From Arthrobacter sp. AQ5-06 (GTDB lineage Bacteria > Actinomycetota > Actinomycetes > Actinomycetales > Micrococcaceae), in NCBI RefSeq assembly GCF_003287955.1, contig NZ_QMKP01000001.1, forward strand, positions 1 through 64,000: a DNA stretch of 64,000 nt, read 5' to 3'. Numbering within the stretch: position 1 is the first letter of the stretch; each line of letters starts with the position of its first letter. Both the position numbers and the translations under genes were made by a program. A model generated the notes under the pieces. That model saw only the letters and a program-made list of their open reading frames with translations. It was not told where the DNA came from and did no database searches. This document shows positions 25,824-34,922 of the stretch, one piece after another.

Positions 25824-27623
25824 TTAGTACTTCCTCACCATCGGCTCGTAGCGGGTAAACACAACCGGTTTGGTGCCCAGCCGGATGCCGGCGATTGCCT
25901 CTGCAGAGCCGTCGGCCGGGGCGTGGTCATCCTTGTACGCCATGGAGTGCTTCATGAATTTTTCGTCGTCGCGTTCCGGGAAGTCCTCGCGGAAGTGTCC
26001 GCCGCGGGATTCCTCACGGTGCAGGGCAGCCACGGTCATGACCTTGGCCAGTTCCAGCAGGAAGCCCAGCTCAACGGCCTCGAGCAGGTCCAGGTTGAAG
26101 CGCTTGCCCTTGTCCTGGACGCTGATGCTCTTGTACCGCGCTTCGAAGGACTCGATGTCCGTCAGGACCTGGTTCAGCGTGTCAGCCGTACGGAAGACCT
26201 GCATGTTGGCGTCCATGGTGTCCTGGAGTTCCTTGCGGATTACCGCCACCTTCTCGTCGCCGTTGCCGTTGCGGGCAATGTCCAGCAGTTCGATGGTGTA
26301 GGCCTCCGGGTCCTCCGGGAGGTCCACGAAGTCGGCAGTCTTGGCGTACTCCGCGGCGGCGATGCCGGCGCGCTTGCCGAACACGTTGATGTCCAGCAGT
26401 GAGTTGGTGCCCAGGCGGTTGGAGCCGTGGACCGAAACGCAGGCAACCTCGCCGGCGGCGTAAAGGCCCGGGATGACGGTGTCGTTGTCCTGCAGGACTT
26501 CGGTGGTGATGTTGGTGGGGATGCCGCCCATGGCGTAGTGCGCCGTGGGGAACACCGGAACCGGCTCCGTGTACGGTTCCACACCCAGGTAGGTGCGGGC
26601 GAACTCGGTGATGTCCGGGAGCTTGGCATCGATGTGAGCCGGCTCCAGGTGGGTCAGGTCCAGGAGGACGTAGTCCTTGTTCGGGCCGCAGCCGCGGCCT
26701 TCACGGACTTCGTTGGCCATGGAGCGGGCCACGATGTCACGCGGTGCGAGGTCCTTGATGGTGGGGGCGTAACGCTCCATGAAGCGCTCGCCCTCAGAGT
26801 TACGCAGGATGGCGCCCTCACCGCGTGCGGCTTCGGAAAGCAGGATGCCCAGGCCGGCGAGGCCTGTCGGGTGGAACTGGAAGAACTCCATGTCCTCCAG
26901 CGGGATGCCACGGCGGAACGCGATGCCCATGCCGTCGCCGGTCAGGGTGTGGGCGTTGGAGGTGGTCTTGAAGACCTTCCCGGCGCCGCCGGAAGCGAAG
27001 ATCACGGACTTGGCCTGGAACACGTGCAGCTCACCGGAGGCGAGGTCATAGGACACGACGCCGGCAACACGCTTCTGTTTGTACGGCGTGCCGTCCTCGC
27101 GGACAGCGTCTTCCTCGACTGTCAGGAGGTCAAGGACGTAGTACTCGTTGTAGAACTCCACGTTGTGCTTGACGCAGTTTTGGTACAGCGTCTGCAGGAT
27201 CATGTGGCCGGTGCGGTCTGCTGCGTAGCAGGCACGGCGGACGGGTGCCTTGCCGTGGTCGCGGGTGTGGCCGCCGAAGCGTCGCTGGTCGATCCGGCCT
27301 TCGGGCGTGCGGTTGAACGGCAGGCCCATCTTTTCCAGGTCCAGCACGGCGTCGATGGCTTCCTTCGCCATGACCTCGGCGGCGTCCTGGTCAACCAGGT
27401 AGTCGCCGCCCTTGATGGTGTCGAACGTGTGCCATTCCCAGTTGTCTTCTTCGACATTGGCAAGGGCAGCGCACATGCCACCCTGCGCCGCACCGGTGTG
27501 CGAGCGGGTGGGGTAGAGCTTGGTCAGTACTGCTGTGCGCGCGCGCTGACCGGACTCGATCGCGGCGCGCATGCCAGCGCCACCGGCACCGACGATGACG
27601 ACGTCGTACTTATGGACCTGCAT
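25824..27623 (-). CDS. sdhA: Succinate dehydrogenase flavoprotein subunit
   Basis: SdhA (599 aa) oxidises succinate to fumarate with covalently bound FAD. It shows the FAD-binding VIVGAGGAGMRAA, the histidyl-FAD region SHTGAAQGGMCAAL, and the active-site segments FQFHPTGLAG, HYAMGGIPTN and GSNRLGTNSLLD. It belongs to complex II on the cytoplasmic membrane face with SdhB, C and D. Confidence 0.97.
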   Translation of the reverse strand: MQVHKYDVVIVGAGGAGMRAAIESGQRARTAVLTKLYPTRSHTGAAQGGMCAALANVEEDNWEWHTFDTIKGGDYLVDQDAAEVMAKEAIDAVLDLEKMGLPFNRTPEGRIDQRRFGGHTRDHGKAPVRRACYAADRTGHMILQTLYQNCVKHNVEFYNEYYVLDLLTVEEDAVREDGTPYKQKRVAGVVSYDLASGELHVFQAKSVIFASGGAGKVFKTTSNAHTLTGDGMGIAFRRGIPLEDMEFFQFHPTGLAGLGILLSEAARGEGAILRNSEGERFMERYAPTIKDLAPRDIVARSMANEVREGRGCGPNKDYVLLDLTHLEPAHIDAKLPDITEFARTYLGVEPYTEPVPVFPTAHYAMGGIPTNITTEVLQDNDTVIPGLYAAGEVACVSVHGSNRLGTNSLLDINVFGKRAGIAAAEYAKTADFVDLPEDPEAYTIELLDIARNGNGDEKVAVIRKELQDTMDANMQVFRTADTLNQVLTDIESFEARYKSISVQDKGKRFNLDLLEAVELGFLLELAKVMTVAALHREESRGGHFREDFPERDDEKFMKHSMAYKDDHAPADGSAEAIAGIRLGTKPVVFTRYEPMVRKY

Positions 27624-27727
27624 ACTTGGGCGCTCTTTCTCTCAAAATTCGCTATAAAACAACGGGCGGGCGTTGCCTGCACCGCAAAATACAGCCTGCG
27701 GCTCACCGCGGGCAGCGGATGAACCGG

Positions 27728-28189
27728 CTACGCGGGGCAGAAGCCGCCGGGCAGCGGAACACCGTCAACCACGGGGCACGGGTTGAAGGTGAAGATCACC
27801 AGGGTGCCAAGGACGATGATCACGGTGGTGGCGGCGTAGAGGACGATCTTGAGCCAGAGGCGGGTGGAATCCTTCTCGGCGTAATCGTTGATGATGGTGC
27901 GTACGCCGTTGGTGCCGTGCAGCATGGCCAGCCACAGCATGGCCAGGTCCCAGATCTGCCAGAACGGGTCAGCCCACTTGCCGGCGACGAAGCCGAAATC
28001 GATGGCGTGGATGCCCTCGCCCACCAGGAGGTTTACGAAGAGGTGCCCGAAGATGAGTACCACCAGCACTACGCCGGACAGGCGCATGAACAGCCAGGCC
28101 AGCATTTCGAAGTTGCCCCGGCTTGCGCCCGTGCGGCGGTACTGGGGGGAGTTTTTCCCACTGCGTGGGCTGTCGATCGTTGCAGTCAT
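27728..28189 (-). CDS. sdhD: Succinate dehydrogenase membrane anchor subunit
   Basis: This 153-residue protein has three hydrophobic helices and heme/quinone-site histidines in the first and second (IFGHLFVNLL, AMLHGTNGVRTI). It anchors SdhAB with SdhC. The start is 3 bp behind the sdhC stop. The 104-bp gap before sdhA is the only sizeable gap in the operon. Confidence 0.9.
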   Translation of the reverse strand: MTATIDSPRSGKNSPQYRRTGASRGNFEMLAWLFMRLSGVVLVVLIFGHLFVNLLVGEGIHAIDFGFVAGKWADPFWQIWDLAMLWLAMLHGTNGVRTIINDYAEKDSTRLWLKIVLYAATTVIIVLGTLVIFTFNPCPVVDGVPLPGGFCPA

Positions 28190-28192
28190 GGC

Positions 28193-28573
28193 TTAGTGAC
28201 CTCCGAGGGCGAGGGAAAGGTGGCGGATGGAGAAGCCGACCATTACAACTACCCACAGGGCCAGGACGGTCCACAGCATCTGGCGCTGGTATTTGGCGCC
28301 CTTCTTCCAGAAGTCGACGGCGATGATCCGCAGACCGTTAAAGGCGTGGAAGACGATCGCGGCAACCAGGCCCGTTTCACCCAGGGCCATGAGGGGGTTC
28401 TTGTAGGCACCGATGACGGCCGTGTAGGCCTCGGGGGACACTCGCACCAATGAGGTGTCCAGCACATGGACCAACAAGAAGAAAAAGATCACTACACCGG
28501 TAATCCGGTGTCCTACCCAAGACCACATGCCTTCACGGCCGCGGTACAAGGTGCCAGCTGGTTTTGTCGGCAC
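28193..28573 (-). CDS. sdhC: Succinate dehydrogenase cytochrome b subunit
   Basis: The protein has the SdhC N-terminal pattern GMWSWVGHRITGVV, three hydrophobic helices and a His in FHAFNGLRIIAVDF. I chose GTG at 28573 (126 aa) because GGGAGG lies 7 nt before it; a longer frame from 28645 lacks such a signal. First gene of the operon. Confidence 0.92.
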   Translation of the reverse strand: MPTKPAGTLYRGREGMWSWVGHRITGVVIFFFLLVHVLDTSLVRVSPEAYTAVIGAYKNPLMALGETGLVAAIVFHAFNGLRIIAVDFWKKGAKYQRQMLWTVLALWVVVMVGFSIRHLSLALGGH

Positions 28574-28830
28574 TGATAAACCTCCCTGCAACACAGCGGC
28601 GCTGGCATGAGATCCACGCGGGGGGAACGCCTGCTGCGAGAGCAACTCGTAGCTCAGGCCTAAATCTAGGCTTCGCTCACAGCTTATTCAATTTAGGAAC
28701 TCCTTGGTGACCCCGCAATCCCTGCGTTTTGACTGCAGATGAGACGAACACCACACCATGGCGCGCCTGCGGGAGTTAGTTGGAGGGTTCCAAAAGGGCA
28801 GTTCACCGCTCGTCAGCTAAAGTAGCCGTG
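28574..28830. other. Divergent sdhC / manC intergenic region
   Basis: This 257-bp stretch must hold the divergent promoters of sdhCDAB and the mannose-1-phosphate guanylyltransferase gene. On the plus strand a TAAAGT -10 box (28818-28823) lies 7 nt before the manC ATG. I see no Rex- or CRP-type site here. Confidence 0.6.
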
Positions 28831-29964
28831 ATGAGTACAGACAAAGTGACAAGCCCGGATTCACCCCTGAACCGCTTTATTGCGGTGATTCCGGCAGGCG
28901 GAGTGGGGACCCGCCTCTGGCCCCTGTCACGCGCAGCCGCTCCCAAATTCCTTCACGACCTCACGGGGTCCGGCAGCACCTTGCTGCGAGCCACCTATGA
29001 CCGGCTGCAGCCCCTCGCGGGCCGGCGCGTCCTGGTGGTCACGGGCACTGCGCACCGCGCTGCCGTGTGCCGCCAGTTGCCCGAGGTCCAGGACTCGGAC
29101 CTGGTCCTGGAAAGCGAGCCGAAGGATTCCGGCGCCGCGATCGGCCTGGCCGCCGCTATCCTGCACGAGCGGGATCCGGACACCATCATGGGGTCCTTCG
29201 CCGCTGACCAGGTCATCAGTCCTGACCATCTGTTCCAGGAAGCGGTCCGCGAAGCGATCCACACGGCCGCTGCCGGCAAGATCGTGACCATCGGCATCAA
29301 GCCGACCCACCCGTCCACCGGCTTCGGCTACATCCGCGCTGGCGAGAAACTCCACATCGAAGGTGCGCCCAGTGCCCAGGCCGTGGTGGAGTTCGTTGAG
29401 AAGCCGGACGAGGAAGACGCCCAGCAGTACGTGGACAGCGGTGAGTATGTCTGGAACGCCGGCATGTTCGTGGCTCCCGTCGCGCTGATGCTCAAGCACC
29501 TCGAGGCCAACCAGCCGGAGCTGTTCAAGGGCCTGCAGGAGATCGCCCAGGCCTGGGACACCCCCGAACGCGATGCAGTCACGGCGCGGGTCTGGCCCAC
29601 GCTGCCCAAGATCGCCATCGACTATGCGGTGGCCGAACCTGCCGCCGCCGCGGGCGACGTCGCCGTGGTGCCTGGCACTTTCGGATGGGACGACGTCGGG
29701 GACTTCGCTTCGGTGGGCCGCCTCAACAGCGCCCGTGAAGTGGACGATGTCACTGTCATCGGCGAAGGCGCGCGCGTCTTCACCGAAAACGCCAGCGGCG
29801 TGGTGGTTTCAGACACGAAGCGCGTTATTGCGCTGATCGGCATCAAGGACGTTGTCATTGTGGACACCGGGGACGCCCTCCTGGTGACTACCAAGCAGCA
29901 TGCCCAGCGCGTTAAGGGTGCAGTGGACGCTCTGAAGGCAAGCGGCGATACAGACGTCCTCTAG
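28831..29964 (+). CDS. manC: Mannose-1-phosphate guanylyltransferase
   Basis: The 377-residue enzyme makes GDP-mannose from mannose-1-phosphate and GTP. The pyrophosphorylase signature is PAGGVGTRLWPLSR, followed by PKF and DLTGSGSTLL. VVEFVEKPDEEDAQQY and WNAGMFV mark the sugar-binding region. It lacks the C-terminal isomerase domain of bifunctional ManC/AlgA. I chose ATG at 28831 because a TAAAGT -10 box lies 7 nt upstream (leaderless). Confidence 0.88.
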   Translation: MSTDKVTSPDSPLNRFIAVIPAGGVGTRLWPLSRAAAPKFLHDLTGSGSTLLRATYDRLQPLAGRRVLVVTGTAHRAAVCRQLPEVQDSDLVLESEPKDSGAAIGLAAAILHERDPDTIMGSFAADQVISPDHLFQEAVREAIHTAAAGKIVTIGIKPTHPSTGFGYIRAGEKLHIEGAPSAQAVVEFVEKPDEEDAQQYVDSGEYVWNAGMFVAPVALMLKHLEANQPELFKGLQEIAQAWDTPERDAVTARVWPTLPKIAIDYAVAEPAAAAGDVAVVPGTFGWDDVGDFASVGRLNSAREVDDVTVIGEGARVFTENASGVVVSDTKRVIALIGIKDVVIVDTGDALLVTTKQHAQRVKGAVDALKASGDTDVL

Positions 29965-30041
29965 CAAGCGCGGACCGCTGTCAAACCGTAACGCGCCGAC
30001 CGTGATGCCGCTATTCCGTGGACCCTCGCTAGAGTAAATCT

Positions 30042-31241
30042 GTGCGCAATTACACTACTGAAACTGAGCCCACCGCGTTGGTGGGTCCGTGGCTGGAGCC
30101 GCTCCTTCCGGAACTGATCGACTTCCGCCGGGACCTGCATGCGCATCCAGAGCTTTCCTTCAAGGAATTCCGCACCACTGACAAGCTCGTGGAGCGGCTC
30201 GAAGCGGCGGGCCTCGCGCCCCGCAGGCTTGAAGGCACCGGCCTCACGGTCGATATCGGCGAGGGGCCCATCGCCGCTGCGCTCCGCGGCGATATTGACG
30301 CCCTGCCCATCATCGAGGAAACCGGCCTGCCGTTTGCCTCAAAGAACCATGGCGTGACGCACGCGTGCGGCCACGATGTCCACACTGCCACCATGCTCGG
30401 CGTTGCCCTGGTCCTGCAGAACATGCACCAGGAGTCACCGCTCGGTGGGTCCGTCCGGATTATCTTCCAGCCGGCCGAGGAAACCATGCCCGGTGGCGCG
30501 CTTTCCTGCATCGAGCAGGGCGTCCTGGAGGGTGTGCCGCGCATCTTTGCGCTGCACTGTGACCCGAGGATCGACGTCGGACGCATCGGTACGCGCATCG
30601 GCGCAATTACGTCTGCTTCGGACACGATCAAGATCGAACTGAGCGGCCGCGGCGGCCACACTTCCCGGCCGCACCTCACCGAGGACCTGGTGTTCGCCCT
30701 GGCGCAGATCGCCGTAAACGTCCCCGCCGTGCTGTCCCGCCGGGTGGATGTCCGCAGCGGGGTGTCCGTGGTTTGGGGGCAGATCAACGCAGGATCGGCA
30801 CCCAACGCCATTCCCGGCACGGGTTACATGGCCGGCACCATGCGCTGCCTTGACCGCGACGCCTGGCATGATGCCGGCAAGCTCCTGGACGAGGTGGTGC
30901 AGCAGGTGGCCGCGCCTTATGGTGTGGACGTCCATCTGGAACACACCAGGGGAGTGCCACCGGTGGTCAACTCGGAGCACGAGACTGCGCTCATTGAGGC
31001 CGCAGCCCGCGCCGAAATTGGTGAGGGCGCCGTAGTGCTGACGCCGCAGTCCATGGGCGGCGAGGACTTCGCCTGGTTCCTGGCTGAGCGTCCCGGCGCG
31101 ATGATGCGCCTGGGCACCAAGACCCCGGGCGGCGAAGAGTATGACCTGCACCGCGGTGACTACATCCTGGACGAACGCGCCCTGGGCCTGGGTATCCAGG
31201 TCCTCACGGCAGCAGCCCTCCGGACCATCCGCGACCTCTAG
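30042..31241 (+). CDS. M20 family amidohydrolase
   Basis: The 399-residue protein belongs to the M20D hippurate hydrolase/aminoacylase group. It shows DLHAHPELSFKE, the metal-binding ACGHDVHTATMLG and the acid pair in FQPAEETMPGG, a dimerisation region with GRGGHTSRPH, and the C-terminal MGGEDFAWFL. It probably hydrolyses N-acyl amino acids or related amides in the cytoplasm. GTG at 30042 follows a TAGAGT -10 box (30030-30035) by 6 nt, another leaderless layout. Confidence 0.88.
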   Translation: MRNYTTETEPTALVGPWLEPLLPELIDFRRDLHAHPELSFKEFRTTDKLVERLEAAGLAPRRLEGTGLTVDIGEGPIAAALRGDIDALPIIEETGLPFASKNHGVTHACGHDVHTATMLGVALVLQNMHQESPLGGSVRIIFQPAEETMPGGALSCIEQGVLEGVPRIFALHCDPRIDVGRIGTRIGAITSASDTIKIELSGRGGHTSRPHLTEDLVFALAQIAVNVPAVLSRRVDVRSGVSVVWGQINAGSAPNAIPGTGYMAGTMRCLDRDAWHDAGKLLDEVVQQVAAPYGVDVHLEHTRGVPPVVNSEHETALIEAAARAEIGEGAVVLTPQSMGGEDFAWFLAERPGAMMRLGTKTPGGEEYDLHRGDYILDERALGLGIQVLTAAALRTIRDL

Positions 31242-31296
31242 CCCCCGCGCCCCCCGCGCCCCTGGCGCGAACGGACACTTAATCCCTCACCCTCGC

Positions 31297-31359
31297 GCGC
31301 GAACTGGCAGATAACACCCTCAAATCTCGGTTTTGAGGGTGTTATCTGCCAGTTCGCGC
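31297..31359. repeat. Perfect 28-bp stem-loop
   Basis: Arms 31297-31324 and 31332-31359 are perfectly complementary with a 7-nt loop. It lies after the M20 gene and just upstream of the ohrR promoter. A half-element of the repeat at 33359 (CGCGAACGGACACTT) lies immediately before it at about 31266. It can act as a terminator, though the T-run is missing. Confidence 0.85.
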
Positions 31360-31378
31360 ATCACTTTGGCCAGTTAAG

Positions 31379-31388
31379 TTGTGCACAA
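31379..31388. promoter_or_regulatory. Putative OhrR operator over the ohrR -35 box
   Basis: The perfect palindrome TTGTGCACAA covers a -35 box (TTGTGC, 31379-31384), which is 17 bp from a -10 box TATCGT (31402-31407) that sits 7 nt before the ohrR start. OhrR binding here would block the ohrR-ohr transcript. The half-site CAATGGAATTG (31386-31396) may extend the operator. Confidence 0.5.
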
Positions 31389-31414
31389 TGGAATTGTGGA
31401 CTATCGTCTAAGAT

Positions 31415-31849
31415 ATGACTGAAGCCCCCCGCCTCGACCGCCAGGTGTGTTTTGCCTTGTACTCCGCGTCCCGCGCGGCAACAGCGGTTTACCGCCCCGT
31501 GTTGGAAGCCCTCGGCCTGACGTACCCGCAGTATCTGGTGATGCTGGTCCTCTGGGAAGCAGAGCCGAAGGGAGTCAAGGAGCTCGGCGACGAGCTGGGC
31601 CTTGACTCCGGCACGCTGTCGCCGCTGCTCAAGCGACTTGAGGCCATGGGGCTGGTGGAGCGCCGCCGGTCCGGGGAGGATGAGCGCCGTGTTGCAGTGC
31701 ATGTGACGCCGGCCGGACGCTCGCTCAGCAGCAAGGCCAGCGGGATTCCACGCCACCTTGCGGACGCCGCCGGGTTGTCAGCCGATGAGCTGGAACAGCT
31801 TCGGACCACTCTGGAAAGGCTCACCGAAGCCCTTCACCGCGCGCACTGA
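31415..31849 (+). CDS. ohrR: MarR family organic hydroperoxide sensor/repressor
   Basis: The 144-residue protein has the OhrR N-terminus LDRQVCFALYSASR with its peroxide-sensing Cys, the helix-turn-helix region (KELGDELGLDSGTLSPLLKRL) and the wing (RSGEDERRVAVHVT). It represses ohr until organic hydroperoxide oxidises the Cys. Ohr follows directly, confirming the assignment. The mRNA appears leaderless. Confidence 0.93.
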   Translation: MTEAPRLDRQVCFALYSASRAATAVYRPVLEALGLTYPQYLVMLVLWEAEPKGVKELGDELGLDSGTLSPLLKRLEAMGLVERRRSGEDERRVAVHVTPAGRSLSSKASGIPRHLADAAGLSADELEQLRTTLERLTEALHRAH

Positions 31850-31895
31850 GCGCCCAAGATTTTCCGTTTTCCAAATCCAACAGGACGGACCACAT

Positions 31896-32327
31896 ATGAA
31901 GACTCTCTACACTGCAGAGGCCCTGGCTTCTGGCGAAGGCCGGGACGGCAACGCACGCACCAACGACGGCAAGCTGGATGTCAGCCTGGCCAGCCCCGTG
32001 GAGCTGGGCGGTGACGGCCAGGGCACCAACCCGGAGCAGCTATTTGCCGCCGGTTACGCGGCCTGCTTCCACTCGGCGCTCCGCCTCGTGGGGCGCAAGG
32101 AGCGCGCAGACCTGACCGACTCAGCCGTCGCGGCCAAGATCCACTTTGGCGCGCTGAACGACGGCGCGGGCTACGGCCTTGCTGCTGAACTGGAGATCGC
32201 CGTACCGGCCCTGGATCTCGCCACGGCCGAGTCCCTGGTGGCCAAAGCACATCAGATCTGCCCCTATTCCAACGCCACCCGCGGAAACATGACGGTGGAT
32301 ATCAAGATCCTGGAGTTCGCAGCATGA
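31896..32327 (+). CDS. ohr: Organic hydroperoxide resistance protein
   Basis: Ohr (143 aa) is a thiol peroxidase that reduces organic hydroperoxides. The two catalytic cysteines are in GYAACFHSAL and HQICPYSNATRGN. The ATG follows CAGGAC by a short gap. It is downstream of ohrR and overlaps the oxidoreductase start by 4 bp (ATGA), so the three form a peroxide-inducible operon. Confidence 0.96.
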   Translation: MKTLYTAEALASGEGRDGNARTNDGKLDVSLASPVELGGDGQGTNPEQLFAAGYAACFHSALRLVGRKERADLTDSAVAAKIHFGALNDGAGYGLAAELEIAVPALDLATAESLVAKAHQICPYSNATRGNMTVDIKILEFAA

Positions 32328-33346
32328 GCCTGACAACGGCACTTCCAACATCCACCCGGGAAATCCACCTGGCGTCACGTCCGATAGGGCGTCCCGTTCC
32401 CGAAAACTTCCGGCTGGCAGAGTCACCGCTGCCGGAGCTTCAGGACGGCCAGATCCTGGTCCGCAACCTCTACATCTCCGTGGACCCCTACATGCGCGGC
32501 CGCATGAACGACGTCAAGTCGTACTCGGCGCCGTTCGCTCTGGATTCAGCGCTCGACGGCGGCGCCATCGGTGAGGTCATCGCGTCCAGGGCCGAGGGGC
32601 GGAGGGTGGGGGACGCCGTCGTCCATCAACTGGGCTGGCGGGAATATGCCGTACTGGACGCAGAGGCAACCGCGGTTGCCCGCACGGACCTTGCGCCGGC
32701 GTCGGCGTTCCTTGGCGCGCTTGGCATGACCGGACTAACGGCGTTCGCCGGCCTGCTCAAAGTGGCCGAGTTCAAACCCGGCGATGCCGTATTCGTGTCC
32801 GGTGCGGCGGGTGCCGTGGGCTCACTTGTGGGCCAGATCGCCAAGGCGATGGGCGCTTCCAGGGTCATCGGCAGCGCGGGCACCCCGGAGAAGGTGGCGC
32901 GGCTCCTGGAACTGAACTTCGACGCAGCGTTCAACTACAACGACGGGCCCGTGCGGGAACAGCTTGTACAGGCCGCAGGACCCGCAGGTATTGACGTGTA
33001 TTTCGATAACGTGGGCGGCGATCATCTGGAGGCTGCCCTGGCGGTCCTGAATGTGGGCGGCCGCGTGGCCATGTGCGGTGCGATAGCCCAGTACAACTCC
33101 ACCGAACCCACGCCGGCGCCGCGGAACCTGGCGCTCGCCATCGGCAAACAGCTTACGCTCCGCGGATTCCTGGTCAGCGGACAGCGCCAGCACAGCGCTG
33201 AATTCTTCGGCAAGATGTCAGCCTGGCTGGCGGACGGTTCAGTCCGGTATGACGAGACAGTGGTGGATGGACTGGAGAATGCGCCCCAGGCCTTCATGGA
33301 TCTGCTCGAAGGCGCCAACACCGGCAAGATGCTGGTGCGCCTCTAA
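32324..33346 (+). CDS. NADP-dependent medium-chain oxidoreductase
   Basis: This 340-residue protein is of the leukotriene-B4 dehydrogenase/CurA type: no catalytic zinc site, N-terminal SVDPYMRGRM, and nucleotide-binding VFVSGAAGAVGSLVGQIAK. Such enzymes reduce alpha,beta-unsaturated aldehydes or ketones, products of lipid peroxidation. That fits its translational coupling to ohr by the ATGA overlap. Confidence 0.9.
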   Translation: MSLTTALPTSTREIHLASRPIGRPVPENFRLAESPLPELQDGQILVRNLYISVDPYMRGRMNDVKSYSAPFALDSALDGGAIGEVIASRAEGRRVGDAVVHQLGWREYAVLDAEATAVARTDLAPASAFLGALGMTGLTAFAGLLKVAEFKPGDAVFVSGAAGAVGSLVGQIAKAMGASRVIGSAGTPEKVARLLELNFDAAFNYNDGPVREQLVQAAGPAGIDVYFDNVGGDHLEAALAVLNVGGRVAMCGAIAQYNSTEPTPAPRNLALAIGKQLTLRGFLVSGQRQHSAEFFGKMSAWLADGSVRYDETVVDGLENAPQAFMDLLEGANTGKMLVRL

Positions 33347-33358
33347 CCTTCCCTCCAG

Positions 33359-33410
33359 CGCGAACGGACACTTGAGGCCCCGCCCGGCGTGCCCTAAGTG
33401 TCCGTTCGCG
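33359..33410. repeat. Inverted-repeat element CGCGAACGGACACTT
   Basis: Perfect 15-bp arms 33359-33373 and 33396-33410 surround a 22-nt GC-rich loop. The same 15 bases occur as a half-site near 31266 before the ohrR stem-loop. It lies right after the oxidoreductase gene and may terminate it. Similar sequences look like a dispersed intergenic repeat. Confidence 0.75.
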
Positions 33411-33640
33411 TTTAGTGGGAGGGGTGCCGACAGGCCGACTTCTACTGGTTGGTAACAAATTCTCAACAATCTTCAGGATCCGGCTCCGATGTGGTAGCGG
33501 ATGTGTTGCGGCCCACTAATGTTGCTTGTATCAGTGCGCTTCGGCGCAGTGCTGCGGACCGTCGGTGAAAACAGAATTTCAGGGTTGAAACAGACACTCA
33601 TTGAATTCGAGTCGTAGCGCCACTCTCTCCTGGAGGAATC

Positions 33641-34747
33641 TTGAAGACATCACTGCGTGCACGCCTTTTGCGCGGTTCAGTTGCAAGCGTGGCCACCATG
33701 GGTGCTACCGCACTCCTGTTGACCAGCTGCGGTGCGCCTCCCGAAGCCGGCAGCCCCACCGCGACGGCGGGCGATTACACCGGCTGCATCGTCTCCGACT
33801 CCGGCGGATTCGATGACCAGTCGTTCAACCAGTCCTCCTACGATGGACTGAAGAAGACCGAGAAGGACCTGGGCATCAAGGTCAACCAGGTTGAATCCCA
33901 GACCAACAACGATTTTGAGCCGAACCTCCGTGCCATGGTCACCGCCGGCTGCGACCTCACAATCACGGTTGGTTTCCTCCTCGGTGACGCCACCAAGGCC
34001 CAGGCGACCGCAAACCCGGACAGCCACTTTGCGATCATCGACTTCGGCTACGCTACGCCGATCAGCAACGTCAAGCCGATCATCTATGACACCGCCCAGG
34101 CTGCCTTCCTGGCAGGGTACCTCGCGGCCGGATCGACCAAGACAGGTACCGTCGCCACGTTCGGCGGCATCAAGATCCCCACCGTGACCATCTTCATGGA
34201 CGGCTACGCCGACGGCGTGAAGTACTACAACGAGAAAAAGGGCAAGAACGTCAAGGTCCTCGGCTGGGACAAGGCTGCACAGGACGGAAGCTTCACCGGC
34301 GACTTCACCAAACAGGACGTGGGCAAGCAGCTCACCCAGAACTTCCTGGACCAGGGCGCGGACATCGTGATGCCCGTGGCCGGTCCGGTGGGCAAGGGTG
34401 CCGGCGCAGCGCTGAACGAAGCGAAAGCGGCCGGCAAGGACGTCAAGCTCATCTGGGTTGACTCCGATGGCTTCCTCACGGCTCCCGACTACAAGAACAT
34501 CATGCTTTCGTCAGTCATGAAGCTGATGGGCGAAGCTGTTGAGACCGTGGTGAAGGAGGACAAGGACGGCAAGTTCACCAACACGCCATACGTCGGCACG
34601 CTGGCGAACGACGGAGTCCAGTTGGCCCCGTTCCACAGCTTCGAATCCCAGGTCCCTGCCGATCTGAAGTCCGAGCTGGACCAGCTCAAGAAGGACATCA
34701 TGGACGGCAAGGTTAAGGTCGAGTCTGCGGCGAGCCCCAAGGCTTAG
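33641..34747 (+). CDS. BMP family nucleoside-binding lipoprotein
   Basis: The 368-residue lipoprotein starts with TTG, 4 nt behind a GGAGGA. Its signal ends in the lipobox LTSC, and the BMP signature appears as GGFDDQSFNQSSYDGL. It is the receptor of a nucleoside ABC importer of the BmpA/NupN type, with ATPase and permeases next and salvage enzymes after. A promoter with -35 TTGCGG and -10 TATCAG around 33505-33533 is plausible. Confidence 0.9.
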   Translation: MKTSLRARLLRGSVASVATMGATALLLTSCGAPPEAGSPTATAGDYTGCIVSDSGGFDDQSFNQSSYDGLKKTEKDLGIKVNQVESQTNNDFEPNLRAMVTAGCDLTITVGFLLGDATKAQATANPDSHFAIIDFGYATPISNVKPIIYDTAQAAFLAGYLAAGSTKTGTVATFGGIKIPTVTIFMDGYADGVKYYNEKKGKNVKVLGWDKAAQDGSFTGDFTKQDVGKQLTQNFLDQGADIVMPVAGPVGKGAGAALNEAKAAGKDVKLIWVDSDGFLTAPDYKNIMLSSVMKLMGEAVETVVKEDKDGKFTNTPYVGTLANDGVQLAPFHSFESQVPADLKSELDQLKKDIMDGKVKVESAASPKA

Positions 34748-34760
34748 TCATCCTCGATAA

Positions 34761-34807
34761 GCGCCACCCCCGGATGGTCACAGACTGGCCGGGTGGTGGC
34801 GCTTTTC
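34761..34807 (+). terminator. Stem-loop between the BMP gene and the ATPase
   Basis: Near-perfect GCGCCACC-CCCGG arms (34761-34773 and about 34789-34802, one bulge) are followed by a short T-run. Its position suggests partial termination, giving more receptor than membrane subunits. Confidence 0.6.
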
Positions 34808-34922
34808 GTTGGAGTCCGCTGCCCAGCGAGACCGCCCACCCGGGACTGCAGGCACTAGGCTGGTGCTGCAGCCTCATATCCCGTCCGGTTCGTGTACGGA
34901 CGCTTCGAGATTGGTCAGAGTT

